Assembly (NCBI GenBank): GCA_014529385.2
Contig: CM043953.1
Coordinates: forward strand, 80,096,338-80,160,337
Direction: 5' to 3'
Source: Adiantum capillus-veneris
Taxonomy: Eukaryota; Streptophyta; Polypodiopsida; Polypodiales; Pteridaceae
DNA length: 64,000 nt
A program made the position numbers and the translations under genes. Shown piece by piece: positions 24,546 through 35,549 of this stretch; position 1 is the stretch's first letter, and every line of letters starts with the position of its first letter. The notes under the pieces are model-generated. The model did no database searches. It saw only the letters and a program-made list of their open reading frames with translations, and was not told the origin of the DNA.

Positions 24546-25690
24546 ATCGGCGAGAATGGTGTAAGTGCTTGAAAAACTATTGGAAGCACATCCTTTATCA
24601 ACAAAAACGTGTTGCCTTGCCCGCGTTTGCCATTTAGCCAATTTCCGCTCATCGTTATGCAGTTTAGTAGTACAAGCTGAAATCAATGCATAAAGCTCAG
24701 TTTCCGAAAGCGCGGAGGAATTAGCCATATGCATCAATCTTTGGCAGGTGTCCCTTGCCTGCTGTACATCACCACGCAATTGAGACATATCATACTTGCC
24801 ATAATTGCTAACAACACTTTGGATCCGCATAACAAAGCGAAACCACGCAACATCCATATCTATGTGCATATGAGAGATCAAAGGCGGGATTACGTCCACA
24901 ATCATGGTACGGAAAACTTCATGCTTCAGATATGCATTATTGACATTTAAAAGTCGCTTCCTGAGCAAAGAAGCAACATCCGTATACGGACCAAAGTGTA
25001 AAACCAAACATATAGGAGCATGATCCGAAAAGTAAAAATGATAGTCGATCCTCATATCACACACGAAAGTATCACATTGTTGTCTGTGAAAAAGATACCA
25101 GCGGTCCAGACGAGCTCGATAAGAGGATCGAACATTATGCTGGAAGGTAAATCCTGGATCCCCATCATGCAAAAGTGGCCACAGATCCAATGCACTACAA
25201 GAACGAACCAAATGATCCCATGCCTGACATTCCATGCGCAACATGTGTGAATGGCCAATAGTATTGTCAGCAACGGCCGGCCCATTATTAAAATCTCCAC
25301 AAAGAAATGCATCCGAACGCCAACTTTACATAGAGATATCTCTCCATAATCTTGCACAATCATAAGAGGCTGTAAAAGCATAAACCCCTCCTAATTCGAA
25401 GACTTCCCCATTAACACTACATTGAACCACAACCATCTTCCATTTGGGTTATTATAAGCAATAGTTGGATGTAGTTCATGCCGAACAAACATAAGCAATT
25501 TGTATTGCCTGCATAGGCAATCCAGTATCCCACAAAATAACAAGTCTGACCGGCAAACTAATGCTGATTATGCTCTTGAAGAACAACCACATCCGCTTAA
25601 CATGTATGTACATAGTGTCAGGTTAGCCTCCAATTGTCATGATTGCATAACCCACGCACGTTATACAAAATGCATCTCAGTGAACCATGC
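24459..25690 (-). pseudogene. LINE AP-like endonuclease
   Basis: Minus-strand pieces include FLCGDFNNGP (the GDFN motif of exonuclease/endonuclease/phosphatase folds), then RLDRWYLF, then YFSDHAPICLVL (the catalytic SDH motif). These are the hallmark blocks of a LINE endonuclease that nicks the target DNA. The longest open piece is 25244-24459 (261 residues), which continues past SDH into the EN-RT linker. The N-terminal part upstream of 25381 is broken by frameshifts. Confidence 0.8.
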
Positions 25691-25730
25691 ATCCTATGAG
25701 ATATATACAAAGGACAGCAACGCAAGAGAA

Positions 25731-26219
25731 TCAAGCGGAAGTGCCCATGAGCACATCCACATTAATTGCAGAAGCAACCATAGGTGGATCACAACCAGGA
25801 ATAGCCGCAAAAGTTTGAAGAGCTCCCGACAAAGTCGCCGATTCTCCTGTAAATTGCTTCCTTATATGACCGGACCACCTTATCCGATGCCTCCGCCAGA
25901 GACTTATTATCATTGTAAAGAAGCTTCGTTGAGATGCAGTCTTCAACAAGGGCACATAATTTCGAGAGGAGGCTCGAGCTCGAACCTTGCTTGTCTTTCT
26001 GGGAACGATCCAAGCATCCCTCATTGTGTTCTTGTCTTTGTCCTTTCCTATCCCTTTTTCTTTGTCCTTTTCTTTTTCCCCTTCTTTTGAAACTGTGGAA
26101 GGAGGCGAAGTAGGCATCAACACATGTTTCCCTTTCCCCTTATCCACAAAGGAGGGCGCTGCCGAACTCGAAGCACCACTGTGTTTAAATTCCGGAGGGG
26201 ACTTTGGAGGGGGAGAAGG
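25731..26219 (-). pseudogene. LINE ORF1 C-terminal and linker region
   Basis: A 138-residue minus frame (26147-25731) starts with a Lys/Asp/Glu-rich low-complexity stretch. It sits between the CCHC-bearing ORF1 part (beyond the MITE) and the endonuclease. I recognise no catalytic domain; assignment to ORF1 rests on position. Confidence 0.45.
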
Positions 26220-26661
26220 CTGTGTAGCATAGTTACCGGGGAACGCCCCCTAGCCCCCGTTCCGGCGTTCCGAGGGACAGTTCCCTTCCCGAACGTTCCG
26301 GAACGTCCCGGAATGTCTCACGTTCCGGGTGGCCAATGCAAACCGGAACGGCCGTTCCGGAACGTTCCGAAACGCCCCCGAACCGTTCCGGAATGCCCCT
26401 GGAACGGCCAACGGCTACAAACAAATTTGGCAAAAATTGAAAAAATTGAAGTAAATGTTTGGGCTTCTTTTGAAAGTGTGCAAGGCCTCAAGGACTCATA
26501 AAATGCACCCCCCTCCCCCTTTCTCTTCACAAGCTAATCCTCAAGGCTCAAGCTCTCTCCCTCTCACTCTCAAGATCTCTCCCTCTCAAGACTCGCTCTC
26601 TCAAGGCTCAAGGCTTCAAGCCTTCAAGCTCTCTTCCTCTCCCTCCCACTCTCTCAAATCT

Positions 26662-26672
<11 letters not shown>

Positions 26673-26736
<64 letters not shown>
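26673..26736. repeat. (CT)n microsatellite inside the MITE
   Basis: About 64 bases of CT repeat, preceded by a longer imperfect CT-rich tract from about 26550. Confidence 0.95.
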
Positions 26737-26741
<5 letters not shown>

Positions 26742-26785
26742 CTAGTCATAGCAAGGTTGAATGGTCTTCAAAACGAGTTTTTTGT

Positions 26786-26836
26786 GAGTATTAGAGTCAA
26801 AGCACTCTAATACTCCTTGTATTTAAACACAAGGAG
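26786..26836. repeat. two consecutive perfect hairpins
   Basis: GAGTATTAGAGT (26786-26797) pairs with ACTCTAATACTC (26804-26815) over a 6-base loop. CTCCTTGT (26813-26820) pairs with ACAAGGAG (26829-26836) over an 8-base loop. The two overlap by three bases, so they could be mutually exclusive structures. Confidence 0.9.
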
Positions 26837-26881
26837 CTAAAAATTGCACTATTCCGCGTTCCGGGTAACTATGCTGTGTAG

Positions 26882-27250
26882 GGGGTAATGCCGAAGGAGG
26901 AAGCTACAAATGGGGTTCCGAACATTCTGATTGCATGTGACCAAACTTACCACATCGAAAACAAGAGTTGGCAAATATTTTAGCTTAAAAGGGCGTTTCC
27001 CTACCAACAGGTCACCTGAATTTATCATTATGTCTGCTGGTGTGGGGACACCTATATCCCACAAGATGCAAAATCTATTAGTATTCGCATCCAATTTGGG
27101 AAGACACGCCACTTTTCCCAATCGGGCAGCCAAAAGCGGAAGAAAGTGACGCCATGTACGAGGAAAGTCCACCACCTCCACCCATACTTGGCATTTATGT
27201 CTAATGAGACTCTAATAGTCCTTAGTGAGAGCCCATGGCAATACATGTGT
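26882..27250 (-). pseudogene. LINE ORF1 with CCHC zinc knuckle
   Basis: The minus frame from about 27200 has VEVVDFPRTWRHF and further blocks like the plant LINE ORF1 RNA-binding domain (DUF4283 type). In an adjacent frame follows CFRCGKFGHMQSEC, a complete C-X2-C-X4-H-X4-C knuckle, and then a stop near 26905. ORF1 binds the element RNA. The frame change between the two parts and the MITE downstream show that it is dead. Confidence 0.7.
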
Positions 27251-27399
27251 CATTTACGCGTGCACACACACACAAGCACAAGGAATCCACCATGCAAAAG
27301 CATGCACTGCACACAAAGAAAAGAAATACGCAAACAAGACCAGCATGTAGGCAAGCAGTGAAAAAGCAAAACGACCTCAAACTTCTGTTAGAAAACACA

Positions 27400-27730
27400 A
27401 AAAATTATGCTCTGTCTTACTCTCATTGGCGTGAGACTATGATAGCTGCGATGTCTTCTGTTGAAGACAATCGTACTTTAAATAGGACTAGGTGTTATAA
27501 ACATCATGCAATTGCACATTCATCTCTTACTAAAATTTATTGAGATTCTCAAAGTGCTATTGCTGTAGAGCATAATCCTACTGTTGGAAGAGGGACTAAG
27601 CACATTCATATTCAATATCACTTTGCTACCAAGCCTATACCTCGATCTAGACTAGATTATCTCCTTCAGTGATGATAATGTGGAGTTGGGCCACTCATCT
27701 GGTGCTAAAGAGGAGATGTTGGAGATATGT
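27400..27730 (+). pseudogene. Ty1/copia RNase H remnant and polypurine tract
   Basis: After a stop at 27541-27543 comes DSQSAIAVEHNP and then TKHIHIQYHF, the C-terminal RNase H signature of copia Pol (family DSQSA-I-A...TKHIDIRYHF). About 100 bases on, AAAGAGGAGA at 27708-27717 precedes TGTTGGAGATATG, a plausible polypurine tract and LTR start. The rest of the element is not recognisable. Confidence 0.6.
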
Positions 27731-28430
27731 CACTGCCAAACGGTGGCATTCTAGGTTGCCTCTCATGGTTATATGGTCACGATGGCCTAGCATAAGCATT
27801 TCTATTCCATGAGCTTTTGTAAGGAGCCAACACCATGTGCCAACGGAAGAATCACTATACAATCTTCAAACAAACTAGAAAACAAAACTAAAACACTTCA
27901 GGCTTGAAAGATAAGACGATATGGAAGAGGTGGATTCCCCTTCAGATGGTGTTGGCTCCTCAACTAGACGCCTCTCCTGCTACATCTTTAATTATATTGA
28001 TGATCTATCAAAATCATAAGTTTTTCGTGCAAGCACAGTCTCCCAATCTTAAGGGACCAGGACCTTTCTTTTATAGGCACTTGGCCCCAAATGCAACTTT
28101 AGATATATATATACTATTTACAAAAGCACTTACATCATTTGTTATTAAAAAATAACTCGAGCCGTGAGCAACCATGTCCAATAGCTCCACAAAAATTGTC
28201 ACATCAGTAGTTGCATACAAATGCAAAGAATCCCGCCAAGATTCACATCGCGATTTGCGGCTCTTTTTCTTGATGATTAGCAGGTGTTGCTTCCATGGTC
28301 CATTGTTGCAGATGCAGATTGGACTCTTCACAAAAGAAAAGTCGACTAGTGCTCTTGATACCACTAAAACCGGCAAGTCACCATAAAATAATGCAACAAC
28401 ACCACAACTATCACAAGTGAGGACATTCAC
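27731..28430. other. no recognisable gene
   Basis: Possible LTR remains of the copia scrap on the left. The ORFs at 27904-28155 (plus) and 28071-28487 (minus) have no recognised domain. Confidence 0.35.
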
Positions 28431-28858
28431 TATCACAAACTGATGACATGGCACGCCCAAACTTGCAAATGTTGCCCGAGAGGACACTTGGGGATTAGGG
28501 TTTAAAACCTAAAAAAACTTGCAAATTCTGGCTGAGTGGCCCAAAAAGGGGTTAGGGCTAAAAACCTAGCCCTACTAACTTACAGGACTCAACCGAGAGG
28601 CCTAAGCCCTTTCAAATTAAAACAAGGACCCACGTAGAACAAGCTGACATGGCAAGATATACGGACAAACCCGATTTATGAGTTGTCTGTTGACATGGCA
28701 CTGCTGTACAGAATTCTACAATTTACCATGTCAACTTTCAGCAATTTGGTGTCAACTTGTGGGTACAGAGCTTTTGGGGCCATTGCTTTTGGAATAGAGC
28801 CTTTCATGTAATTGTTGTTGCCAGGGACCTTTATAAGTGTGCCTAAGGCCTCACTTCT

Positions 28859-29042
28859 TGTCACAAAGTGATGACGTGGCTACGGACAGCAGAAACCCTA
28901 ATTTCTGCCAAAAACCCTAATTTCCAGAAATCGCGGAGGCGATTTTTATTTTATTTTTAATGAGCGACGCAAATCCTAGCTTTTTGCTACGCAAGGATTT
29001 TGGATGAGAGAAAGAGAGTTGAATTGCTTTATTTTAACTCTC

Positions 29043-29104
<62 letters not shown>

Positions 29105-29432
29105 TGCTTTTGCTTTCAGACTTTTGCTTTTAAGCTTTTGGGGCTCTGCTTTTGGGCATCCCTTCTAACCTTTAAATTGGTGGTGAGGGCCTCACTTCTC
29201 GGAGCATCTAGACGCAGAGTCTGAGAGTGAAACCCGACCCACTCTCTTGTACTTTGAACTGATTAATACAAAAAGAAATACCGAAAGGGGCGCCAGTCTT
29301 TGGGGCCAATATCTCTAGGCACGGAACTCCGCCCGGCCAGTGCAAATCTATTGTGATCTGTGAATTGTTTTGAAGTGGTTATTTGGTGCTGTCGCGATTG
29401 ATTCTTGACTTGGAGTGTCCAAGTTTGTTACA
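28859..29432 (+). repeat. 5' LTR of family-A chromovirus
   Basis: Starts TGTCACAAAGTGATGACG and ends GTTTGTTACA. It contains a GA microsatellite at 29046-29101 and the shared LTR module at about 29268-29335 (AAAAAGAAATACCGAAAGG, GGGGCGCC, GGAACTCCGCC). The 574 bases agree with the solo copy at 55578-56155. Confidence 0.93.
29046..29101. repeat. (GA)n microsatellite within the LTR
   Basis: About 55 bases of GA repeat. The 3' LTR has a shorter tract at 34923-34966, and the solo LTR at 55.6 kb has only a few units. Confidence 0.95.
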
Positions 29433-29433
29433 G

Positions 29434-29445
29434 TGGTATCAAAGC
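29434..29445 (+). promoter_or_regulatory. primer-binding site (initiator tRNA-Met type)
   Basis: TGGTATCAAAGC follows the 5' LTR after one base. It differs by one base from TGGTATCAGAGC, the complement of the 3' end of plant initiator tRNA-Met. Confidence 0.85.
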
Positions 29446-29502
29446 ACAGCCGATTCCTCTTCTACGGGAAATCCGATCCCCAAATTTTTTTCCGCGGCAC
29501 CT

Positions 29503-31038
29503 ATGGCTTCACGCAAGGATCAGTCGACTCCCTCTGCATCTGGAGATGCGGGCAGGGATCACAACGAAGATTCCGGCAGAGACTATGGCCCACCTCAGCC
29601 TACTCAGGCGGAGCAGCGAGAGATGGAGCGTCGTCAATTGATCGGCGATGCAACAAAGATGAAGCTCAATTTTGCCAAGGATCCGAAGATGGCAAAATAT
29701 ATGAGCTAAACCTCTTTGGAGGTGCAGACGGAGTGGCAGAGAACCACAACACCACTCCCGAAACCCGCTCTCAAGAAATCTTCTACTCACAAGAAATATA
29801 CGGAGAAGGAATTGGAGAACGTGGTTGATGCACGGATTGCTCAGCTTTTTGACGTGCAAAAGAAAGACAAAAAGCACAGCAAAAAGTAGAAGAAAGGCAC
29901 TGACTTCCCAGGATATTTGGGTCGTCGGTCGACATTTGACAAGGCAAAGAAACAGAAGAAGCGTGTTCGATTTGAAGGAGTACCCAGTTCTTCTTCTTCC
30001 TCTTCTTCTTCTGACAGTTCTTCTAGCTCTTCAGATTCGAGCGAAGAAGACAGAAACGGTAAAAAGCGAAGCAAGAAACAAAGCTTCGGAAAGGGCAAGA
30101 AAAAGGCAAAGAAGACTAAATCTCGCCCAGAGACTGACAGTTCTATTGAGAACTCGTCTACAGACAGCTCAGATTCTGATGATGGAAACTTTTATGCGAA
30201 CAAGAAGAATTTTTACAAAGCCAGCCAGTATGACTTTCTCAAAGATAAAAGCAAGAAAGTCCGAGAGTTTAAGGAAGGTGGCCACTCGATCAAGTTTGAT
30301 ACCTTTTCAGGATACTCAGATGCTTCGAAGGCTTTGTCTTTTATACAACAGTTTGACATTGCTTTCGCAGGAGGACGCTATTCAGAGCACTCCAAGATTC
30401 GGAGAGCTACCTCTTACCTTAAGGGGAATGCTCGTACTTGGTGGTCCACGCTTTTTTTAAACAAGACTGCGCCAGTTAAATGGCTGAAATTTAAAAAGCT
30501 TTTTATTTCTTCATGGTTGACGCAAGAATATGAACGAGATATACGAGCTGCTTGGAACCATCTTCGGATGACCAAGAAAGATGCAATCAATGCTTATTGT
30601 GAAAGATTCTGGAGCTCTTTTCTACCCACCTCTTCATTCAAGAAGATCTCGTTCAGAGAACAGATTGAGCGGTTCACCTTGGGTCTACCTACAGAGATCC
30701 GAGATCACTGCTTGGAACAGAAGTCAGCTTCTATTCAGGAGTTGATGAGTCATGAGAAGCGGAGCTTTTCCATTCACTCTGGCAGTCTAACCTACCCCAC
30801 AAATGAGGCCATGACACAACGAGCCAAACAGACTTCTGGGAATGAAAGTAGAAAGAAAAAGAGCAACCCAGAGAGAAAGGATGCACGACCCAAGCTTACT
30901 CCTGAGGAGAGAGCTCGCTTTATCAGAGAGGGGAAGTGCTTTGGATGCGGGGAACATGGACATATCTCCGAAGGCCCTAAAAAGGCACAGAAAGATCAGA
31001 ATAATAAAGACGACATGCCTGAGTTCGAGAGCAGCTGA
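29503..31038 (+). pseudogene. Ty3 gag (capsid and damaged zinc knuckle)
   Basis: The probable start is the ATG at 29503, followed by a polar Ser/Asp/Gly-rich head. The reading frame is broken by a stop at 29707 and a frameshift. The main open piece is 29917-31038 (373 residues). It has a Ser-rich acidic tract and a Lys-rich tract, then the capsid-like region with ALSFIQQFDIAF, then YLKGNARTWWSTLF, and then FREQIERFTLGLP. Near the C-terminus the knuckle CFGCGEHGHISEG keeps C, C and H but lacks the final Cys. The product would have packaged element RNA. Confidence 0.85.
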
Positions 31039-31099
31039 AGAACGTGGCAGAAAAGGCATATAGAAAAGCAAAACTGGTACCACATGGCGTGGGACCTGC

Positions 31100-32830
31100 A
31101 CTAAATCTTATGAATGAAAGTACAAACTTTCCCGCTTTTGGGGCAAAATGAAGGATCAGGGAGCTCTTTTGAAGGAGCCAAGGCCAACTTCTTTTCACTG
31201 GGAATTGGCGGCTCGATTTGGAATTACGCCCGACAGACTGACGCCACAGGAGGAGGTAGTTCGACTGGCACACGGACGGGATGTTGCCATTACACTGAGC
31301 ATTGGCAAACTTCGTTTGCAATGACAGGGGTGTTTAGGGCACGCGAGTGACGTTCTACTCGGAATCCCTTGGTACCACAAGAACTACGCCGTGGTTGACT
31401 ACCGGGCCGAGAAAGCGACTTTGATAAATGAAGGGCTCAGAGATTGTACTTGATGAACTTCAATTTCTTTACTCATTCTTCTGCGAGACACCTGAACGAT
31501 GGATAAAGGTTGAATATGTTTTGACCTGATCAAAAGAACGCTAAGATTTTTCTCCACACTCATACCGATTGCTTTTCAAAGGGCCTGAAGATCAAACCAT
31601 TGATCTGATACCTGGAAGCACGCCACCGAACCGGCCACTTTACCGTGTGAGCCGAGTACAGAATGAAAAGATTATGAACCCACTGAAAGACCTCTTGGAA
31701 AAGGGTCTTGTCCAACATAGTACTACACCGTATTGCTCTCCACTCTTGTTGGATTTGAAGAAAGACGGATCTTGGAGAATGTGCATCGATTATAGAAGCT
31801 CTCAACAAAATCACCATCGAACAAATTTTCGATTCCTAGGATCGATGATAAACTCGACAGGTTACAGGATCCTCGTGCTTTAGCAGGATTGATCTGAAAA
31901 GTGGATATCATTAGATCCGAATCACGACGAGAGACGTCTACAAGACAACCTTCCGGACTACTTTTTGGATTATTTGAGTTTTTGGTGATGCCTTTTGGCT
32001 TAACCAATGCTCTTGCGATATTTAACCGGATGATGGACAGGATTTTTTCCGAGAGTACATGCTATTTGTTGGTACTTTCTTTGATGACATCATTGTTTTC
32101 TGCAAGAATGAAGCAGAACAAAGAGATCTTATGCTTCAGAGATACTTTTTTTTTTGGGACACTTTGTCTCAGCAACATGAGTGCAAATGGATCCGGCCAA
32201 GATAGACACTATCCGTGATTAGCCCAATTTGAAGAATGTCCATGAAGTTGAAAGCTTCTTGGGACTGTGTTCGTACTACAGACCGTTCATTCGAAAGTTT
32301 GCATAGGTTGCTTCCCCTTTGCATATCTTGATACAGAAAGGAGTCCCTTTCTCGTGGGGATCCACAGAGGTGACTGCCTTTCAGACATTGAAAGAGAAAT
32401 TGACTACAAGACCAGATTTGACTTTGCCGGACTTGCAGAAGTCATTTGAAGTATTTTGTGATGCTTATGGTCGTAGTCTGGGTGCGGTCTTGATGCAAGA
32501 AGGCCATGTCATTGCTTACGAGAGCCGATTGTTCTCTAGGCTGGAGATGACAGCACAGATATATGAGAAAGAGCTTTTGGCGGTTATCCACGCTCTTACT
32601 CAGTGGTGGCATTACCTACTCGGGGCGGATTTTATGTCTTTACAGACCATCAGAGTTTGCGCTACTTCTTGTCACAGAAGCAGCTTTCGGAAAAGCAGAT
32701 GCGGTGGGTGAACATCTTGTCACAGTTTCACTTCCAGATTGTCCATGTGCAGGAACAAAAGAATGTAGTGGCAGATGCTTTGTCTTGAAAGGCGTTGGTT
32801 CTAGCTATTTCCACGATACATCATAGGAGC
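31100..32830 (+). pseudogene. Ty3 protease, reverse transcriptase and RNase H remnants
   Basis: A protease tail is suggested by DVLLGIP near 31350. RT pieces follow: RPLYRVSRVQNEKI, then KGLVQHSTTPYCSPLLL, then KKDGSWRMCIDYR, then IDLKSGYH, then a catalytic FFDDIIVF near 32075. RNase H pieces are FEVFCDAYGRSLGAVLMQ, EKELLAVIHALTQWWHYL, TDHQSLRYFLSQ and VVADALS. These lie in at least three frames, with stops between them, so the polymerase is inactive. Confidence 0.88.
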
Positions 32831-33640
32831 TTCGAGGATATGGTCGATCGGTATGCCACAGATACAAATTTTGCAGATATTTTCACACGGATACGGGATG
32901 GGGAGACAGTAGCTGGATACTCCCTTCGAGAAGGCTACTTGATGAGAAAGACTATGTTGTGCATTACACAGCCGTTGCGGGAAAAGGTTATGACCGAATG
33001 CCACTGTCCACCTTTTATGGGTCACCGCGGCATTGCTACCACCATGAAGGGGGTAGAGAGATAGTTCTTTTGGCCGAGACTCAAAAAGGATGTGGAAGAG
33101 TTTGTGCGCAGTTGCTTAGTATACCAAAAGGTCAAGTTTGACAGGCATAAGGCACGGGAATTGTTACAGCCTTTACCCATACCCACCCGCCCCTGGGAAA
33201 ATATTGAAATGGATTTCATTTTTGATCTCCCGAGAACACACAATGATCACGATGATTTTCCGATTATATGGCACGTCTGAGACGATTGTCTCCGACAGAG
33301 ACCCCAGATTTAAGAGTTTGTTTTGGAAGGCAATTTGGGAGAACATTGGCACGCGGTTGCAGTTCTCGTCATTGTTCCACTTGCAGACTGACGAGCAATC
33401 TGAGATTGCCAATTCAGTGGTTTTAGATTTATTGAAGTCTTGTATCTCGGATCAGAAGACTCAATGGGAAAAGAACTTACCTTTGGTGAAATTTGCCTAC
33501 AATAACACGATACACTCTTCGACGGGGAAGACGCCATTTGAGATTGTTGAAAGTGTTGCAAAGGTTCCATCCTTCCTGAGCACGAACGATTAGATACTTG
33601 AAGCGGATAAATATTCGCGAGATTTGGATACAGCTTTTGC
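32795..33640 (+). pseudogene. Ty3 integrase remnant
   Basis: A zinc-binding region is visible (a CPPFMGHRG block, then CLVYQKVK; the HHCC type), followed by catalytic-core pieces: WENIEMDFIFDLP with the first Asp, SDRDPRFKSLFW with the second Asp, and QSEIANSVVLDLLKSC holding the Glu position. KFAYNNTIHSSTGKTPFEIV follows, as in chromoviral integrases. There is a stop near 33062 and frame changes near 33270. Confidence 0.85.
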
Positions 33641-34163
33641 CAAGGTTCGCAAGACTTTGCAAAAGTCTCAAGAACAACAGAAAAAGGCAGCGGATCGCCA
33701 CCGTCGCAACTTGAAATTGAAGGAGGATGATTGGGTGCTCTTACGTTTTGAGAAGGCACGCCTAAGAAAGAAAACGGGAAAGAAGAGGCTTTTTCCAAAG
33801 CTTAGTATACGATACTACGGACTTTTCCAGATCACTGAAAAGATAAATGATGTCTCCTTCCGATTGAAACTGCCAGATACTTAGAGGATTCACAATGCAT
33901 TGCATGTGAGTCTCTTGAAACCTGTTAAGGGTGATGTGCCTGATGATGGGGAGCATGATGAGCAACCCGAAGAAAAAGAAAACGAGCAGATCCTTGTTCT
34001 TGAACAGATTTTGGCACATACGGATACGAAGAAAGGTAAAGTCCGAAGGCGGTTCTTGGTTAAGTTCAAGAACTTTCCTGCATTTGATGCGAAGTGGATG
34101 GAGGAGGAGGACCTAGTAGATACTCCTCGGATTGTGAAACTTTACCTAGATGTTTTGGTTTAG
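33624..34163 (+). pseudogene. Ty3 integrase C-terminus with chromodomain
   Basis: The frame at 33624-33884 contains DWVLLRFEKARLRK and RYYGLFQI, the usual C-terminal integrase (GPY/F-type) region. After a stop at 33882, the frame 33900-34163 reads HVSLLKPVKG and then ILAHTDTKKGKVRRRFLVKF with WMEEEDL, a chromodomain. Such domains direct integration to particular chromatin. The aromatic and acidic positions look preserved. Confidence 0.85.
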
Positions 34164-34743
34164 CATAGTCTACTCCAAACGGAGCCCAGAAATTCAGCTT
34201 GGCCGAAGATCTAGTGCAGTGGGATACACAAGAGGGGAGTTACTCCGCTCCTTTGTAGACAGATGCCTTGATTTTGATACTAAAGTCATTGATGTCTCTT
34301 TGAGCTTCAGGGATACTGAGAGCTGACAGTATTCTACTGGATGACTTTATGAAATGGAATTCCTGATAATGATACTGATTTGTTCTCGACTTCTTTTGAG
34401 TGCGGGAACTGATAGACGAAATGACTACAGCATTTTGGTCTGATTGATCTCGAATAGACATGGTTGTAATAGGGGTTAGTCAATCGCACATCGATGAGGT
34501 CCCGATTGGACCTAGATGTGATTGCTAGCTACATTGACGATAAATCATGCTCTAAGATCCGAATGAATGTTGAATGTCATGTGATGTCCTGTGACGTCTG
34601 GTGATGTACTGTGATGTCGTGTGATGTGACTGTCGATTTTGTACATGTGGTAGATGTGTGTTCCTAGTACGTAGGTACTCATAGTCAATGTCTACTAAGA
34701 CGGTTTATGGCTTTTGTCGGTTTTGCAGGCGTAATCGCGGTCG

Positions 34744-34919
34744 ATTTCTGCCAGAAACCCTAAAATTCCTGCAAACCCTAATTTTCGAAAATCGCAAAGG
34801 CGAATTTATTTATTTTTTTTATTTTTTTTTTAAAAATGAGCGACGCAAATCTTAGCTTTTTTCTACGCAAGGATTTTGGATGAGAGAAAGAGACCTTGAA
34901 TTGCTTTATTTTAACTCTC

Positions 34920-34969
<50 letters not shown>

Positions 34970-35323
34970 TGCTTTTGCTTTCGGAAGCTCTCTATGAGAG
35001 AGGGAAAAGAGCTTTTGCTTTTAAGCTTCTGGGGCTCTGCTTTTGGGCATCCCTTGTAACCTTTAAATTGGTGGTGAGGGCCTCACTTCTCAGAGCATCT
35101 AGACGCAGAGTCTAAGAGTGAAACCCGACCCACTCTCTTGTACTTTGAACTGATTAATACAAAAAGAAATACCGAAAGGGGCGCCAGTCTTTGGGGCCAA
35201 TATTTCTAGGCACGGAACTCCGTCGGGCCAATGCAAATCTATTGTGATCTGTGAGTTGTTTTGAAGTGGTTATTTGGTGCTGTCGCGATTGATTCTTGAC
35301 TTGGAGTGTCCAAGTCCATTACA
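34744..35323 (+). repeat. 3' LTR of family-A chromovirus, 5' end deleted
   Basis: It matches the 5' LTR from about its 44th base to the end (ATTACA at 35323). The polypurine tract and the first ~43 LTR bases are missing. The breakpoint lies at TTTCTG, a sequence found at both expected edges, which suggests a microhomology-mediated deletion. A GA microsatellite lies at 34923-34966. Confidence 0.9.
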
Positions 35324-35460
35324 CTTCTGCTCAGATTTGGCTGGGGAGCACTGAGAGAAGGACCCTCAGCCATTGTACTTTGCGAAGCATAATAATAAAG
35401 AAATACCGAGAAGGGGCGTCGGTGTTTGGGGCCAGTGCATCTTGGCGCAAAACTCGGCCG

Positions 35461-35465
<5 letters not shown>

Positions 35466-35544
<79 letters not shown>
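35466..35544. repeat. (CT)n microsatellite
   Basis: About 79 bases of CT repeat within the outer LTR, followed by a CATC repeat. Confidence 0.97.

Positions 35545-35549
<5 letters not shown>

Larger units (their letters stand above)
26228..26873. mobile_element. hAT-like MITE, 646 bp
   Basis: The ends are inverted repeats: the left reads CATAGTTACCGGGGAACGC and the complement of the right reads CATAGTTACCCGGAACGC. An 8-bp duplication (CTGTGTAG) flanks it. It encodes no transposase, so it is a non-autonomous element mobilised in trans. Inside, 26255-26400 is dense in CGTTCCGGAACG-like palindromes, 26673-26736 is a CT microsatellite, and two perfect hairpins lie near the right end. It split the LINE ORF1, so it is younger than the LINE. 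Confidence 0.9.
26220..26881. other. 8-bp target-site duplication flanking the MITE
   Basis: CTGTGTAG occurs at 26220-26227 and again at 26874-26881, directly abutting the two element ends. Eight-base duplications are the signature of hAT-superfamily transposition. Confidence 0.9.
22081..27250 (-). mobile_element. LINE retrotransposon, minus strand, with inverted RT segment
   Basis: Going 5' to 3' on the minus strand one meets ORF1 (27250-25731, split by a MITE), the endonuclease (25690-24459), a segment of opposite orientation carrying the RT (22955-24458), and a zinc-binding zf-RVT-type domain (22950-22068). This is exactly the domain order of a plant LINE, except that the RT piece is flipped. 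The element is decayed by stops and frameshifts. I could not find its target duplications or tail. Confidence 0.7.
28859..35323 (+). mobile_element. Ty3/gypsy chromovirus, family A, 6.47 kb, degenerate
   Basis: LTRs of about 575 bases flank gag, protease, RT, RNase H, integrase and a C-terminal chromodomain, in that order, which defines a chromovirus. The 5-bp duplication CTTCT is present at 28854-28858 and 35324-35328, so the insertion is structurally complete and not a recombinant. Coding is riddled with stops and frameshifts, and the start of the 3' LTR is deleted. The element lies in the large SURF6 intron, opposite in direction to the gene. Confidence 0.92.
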
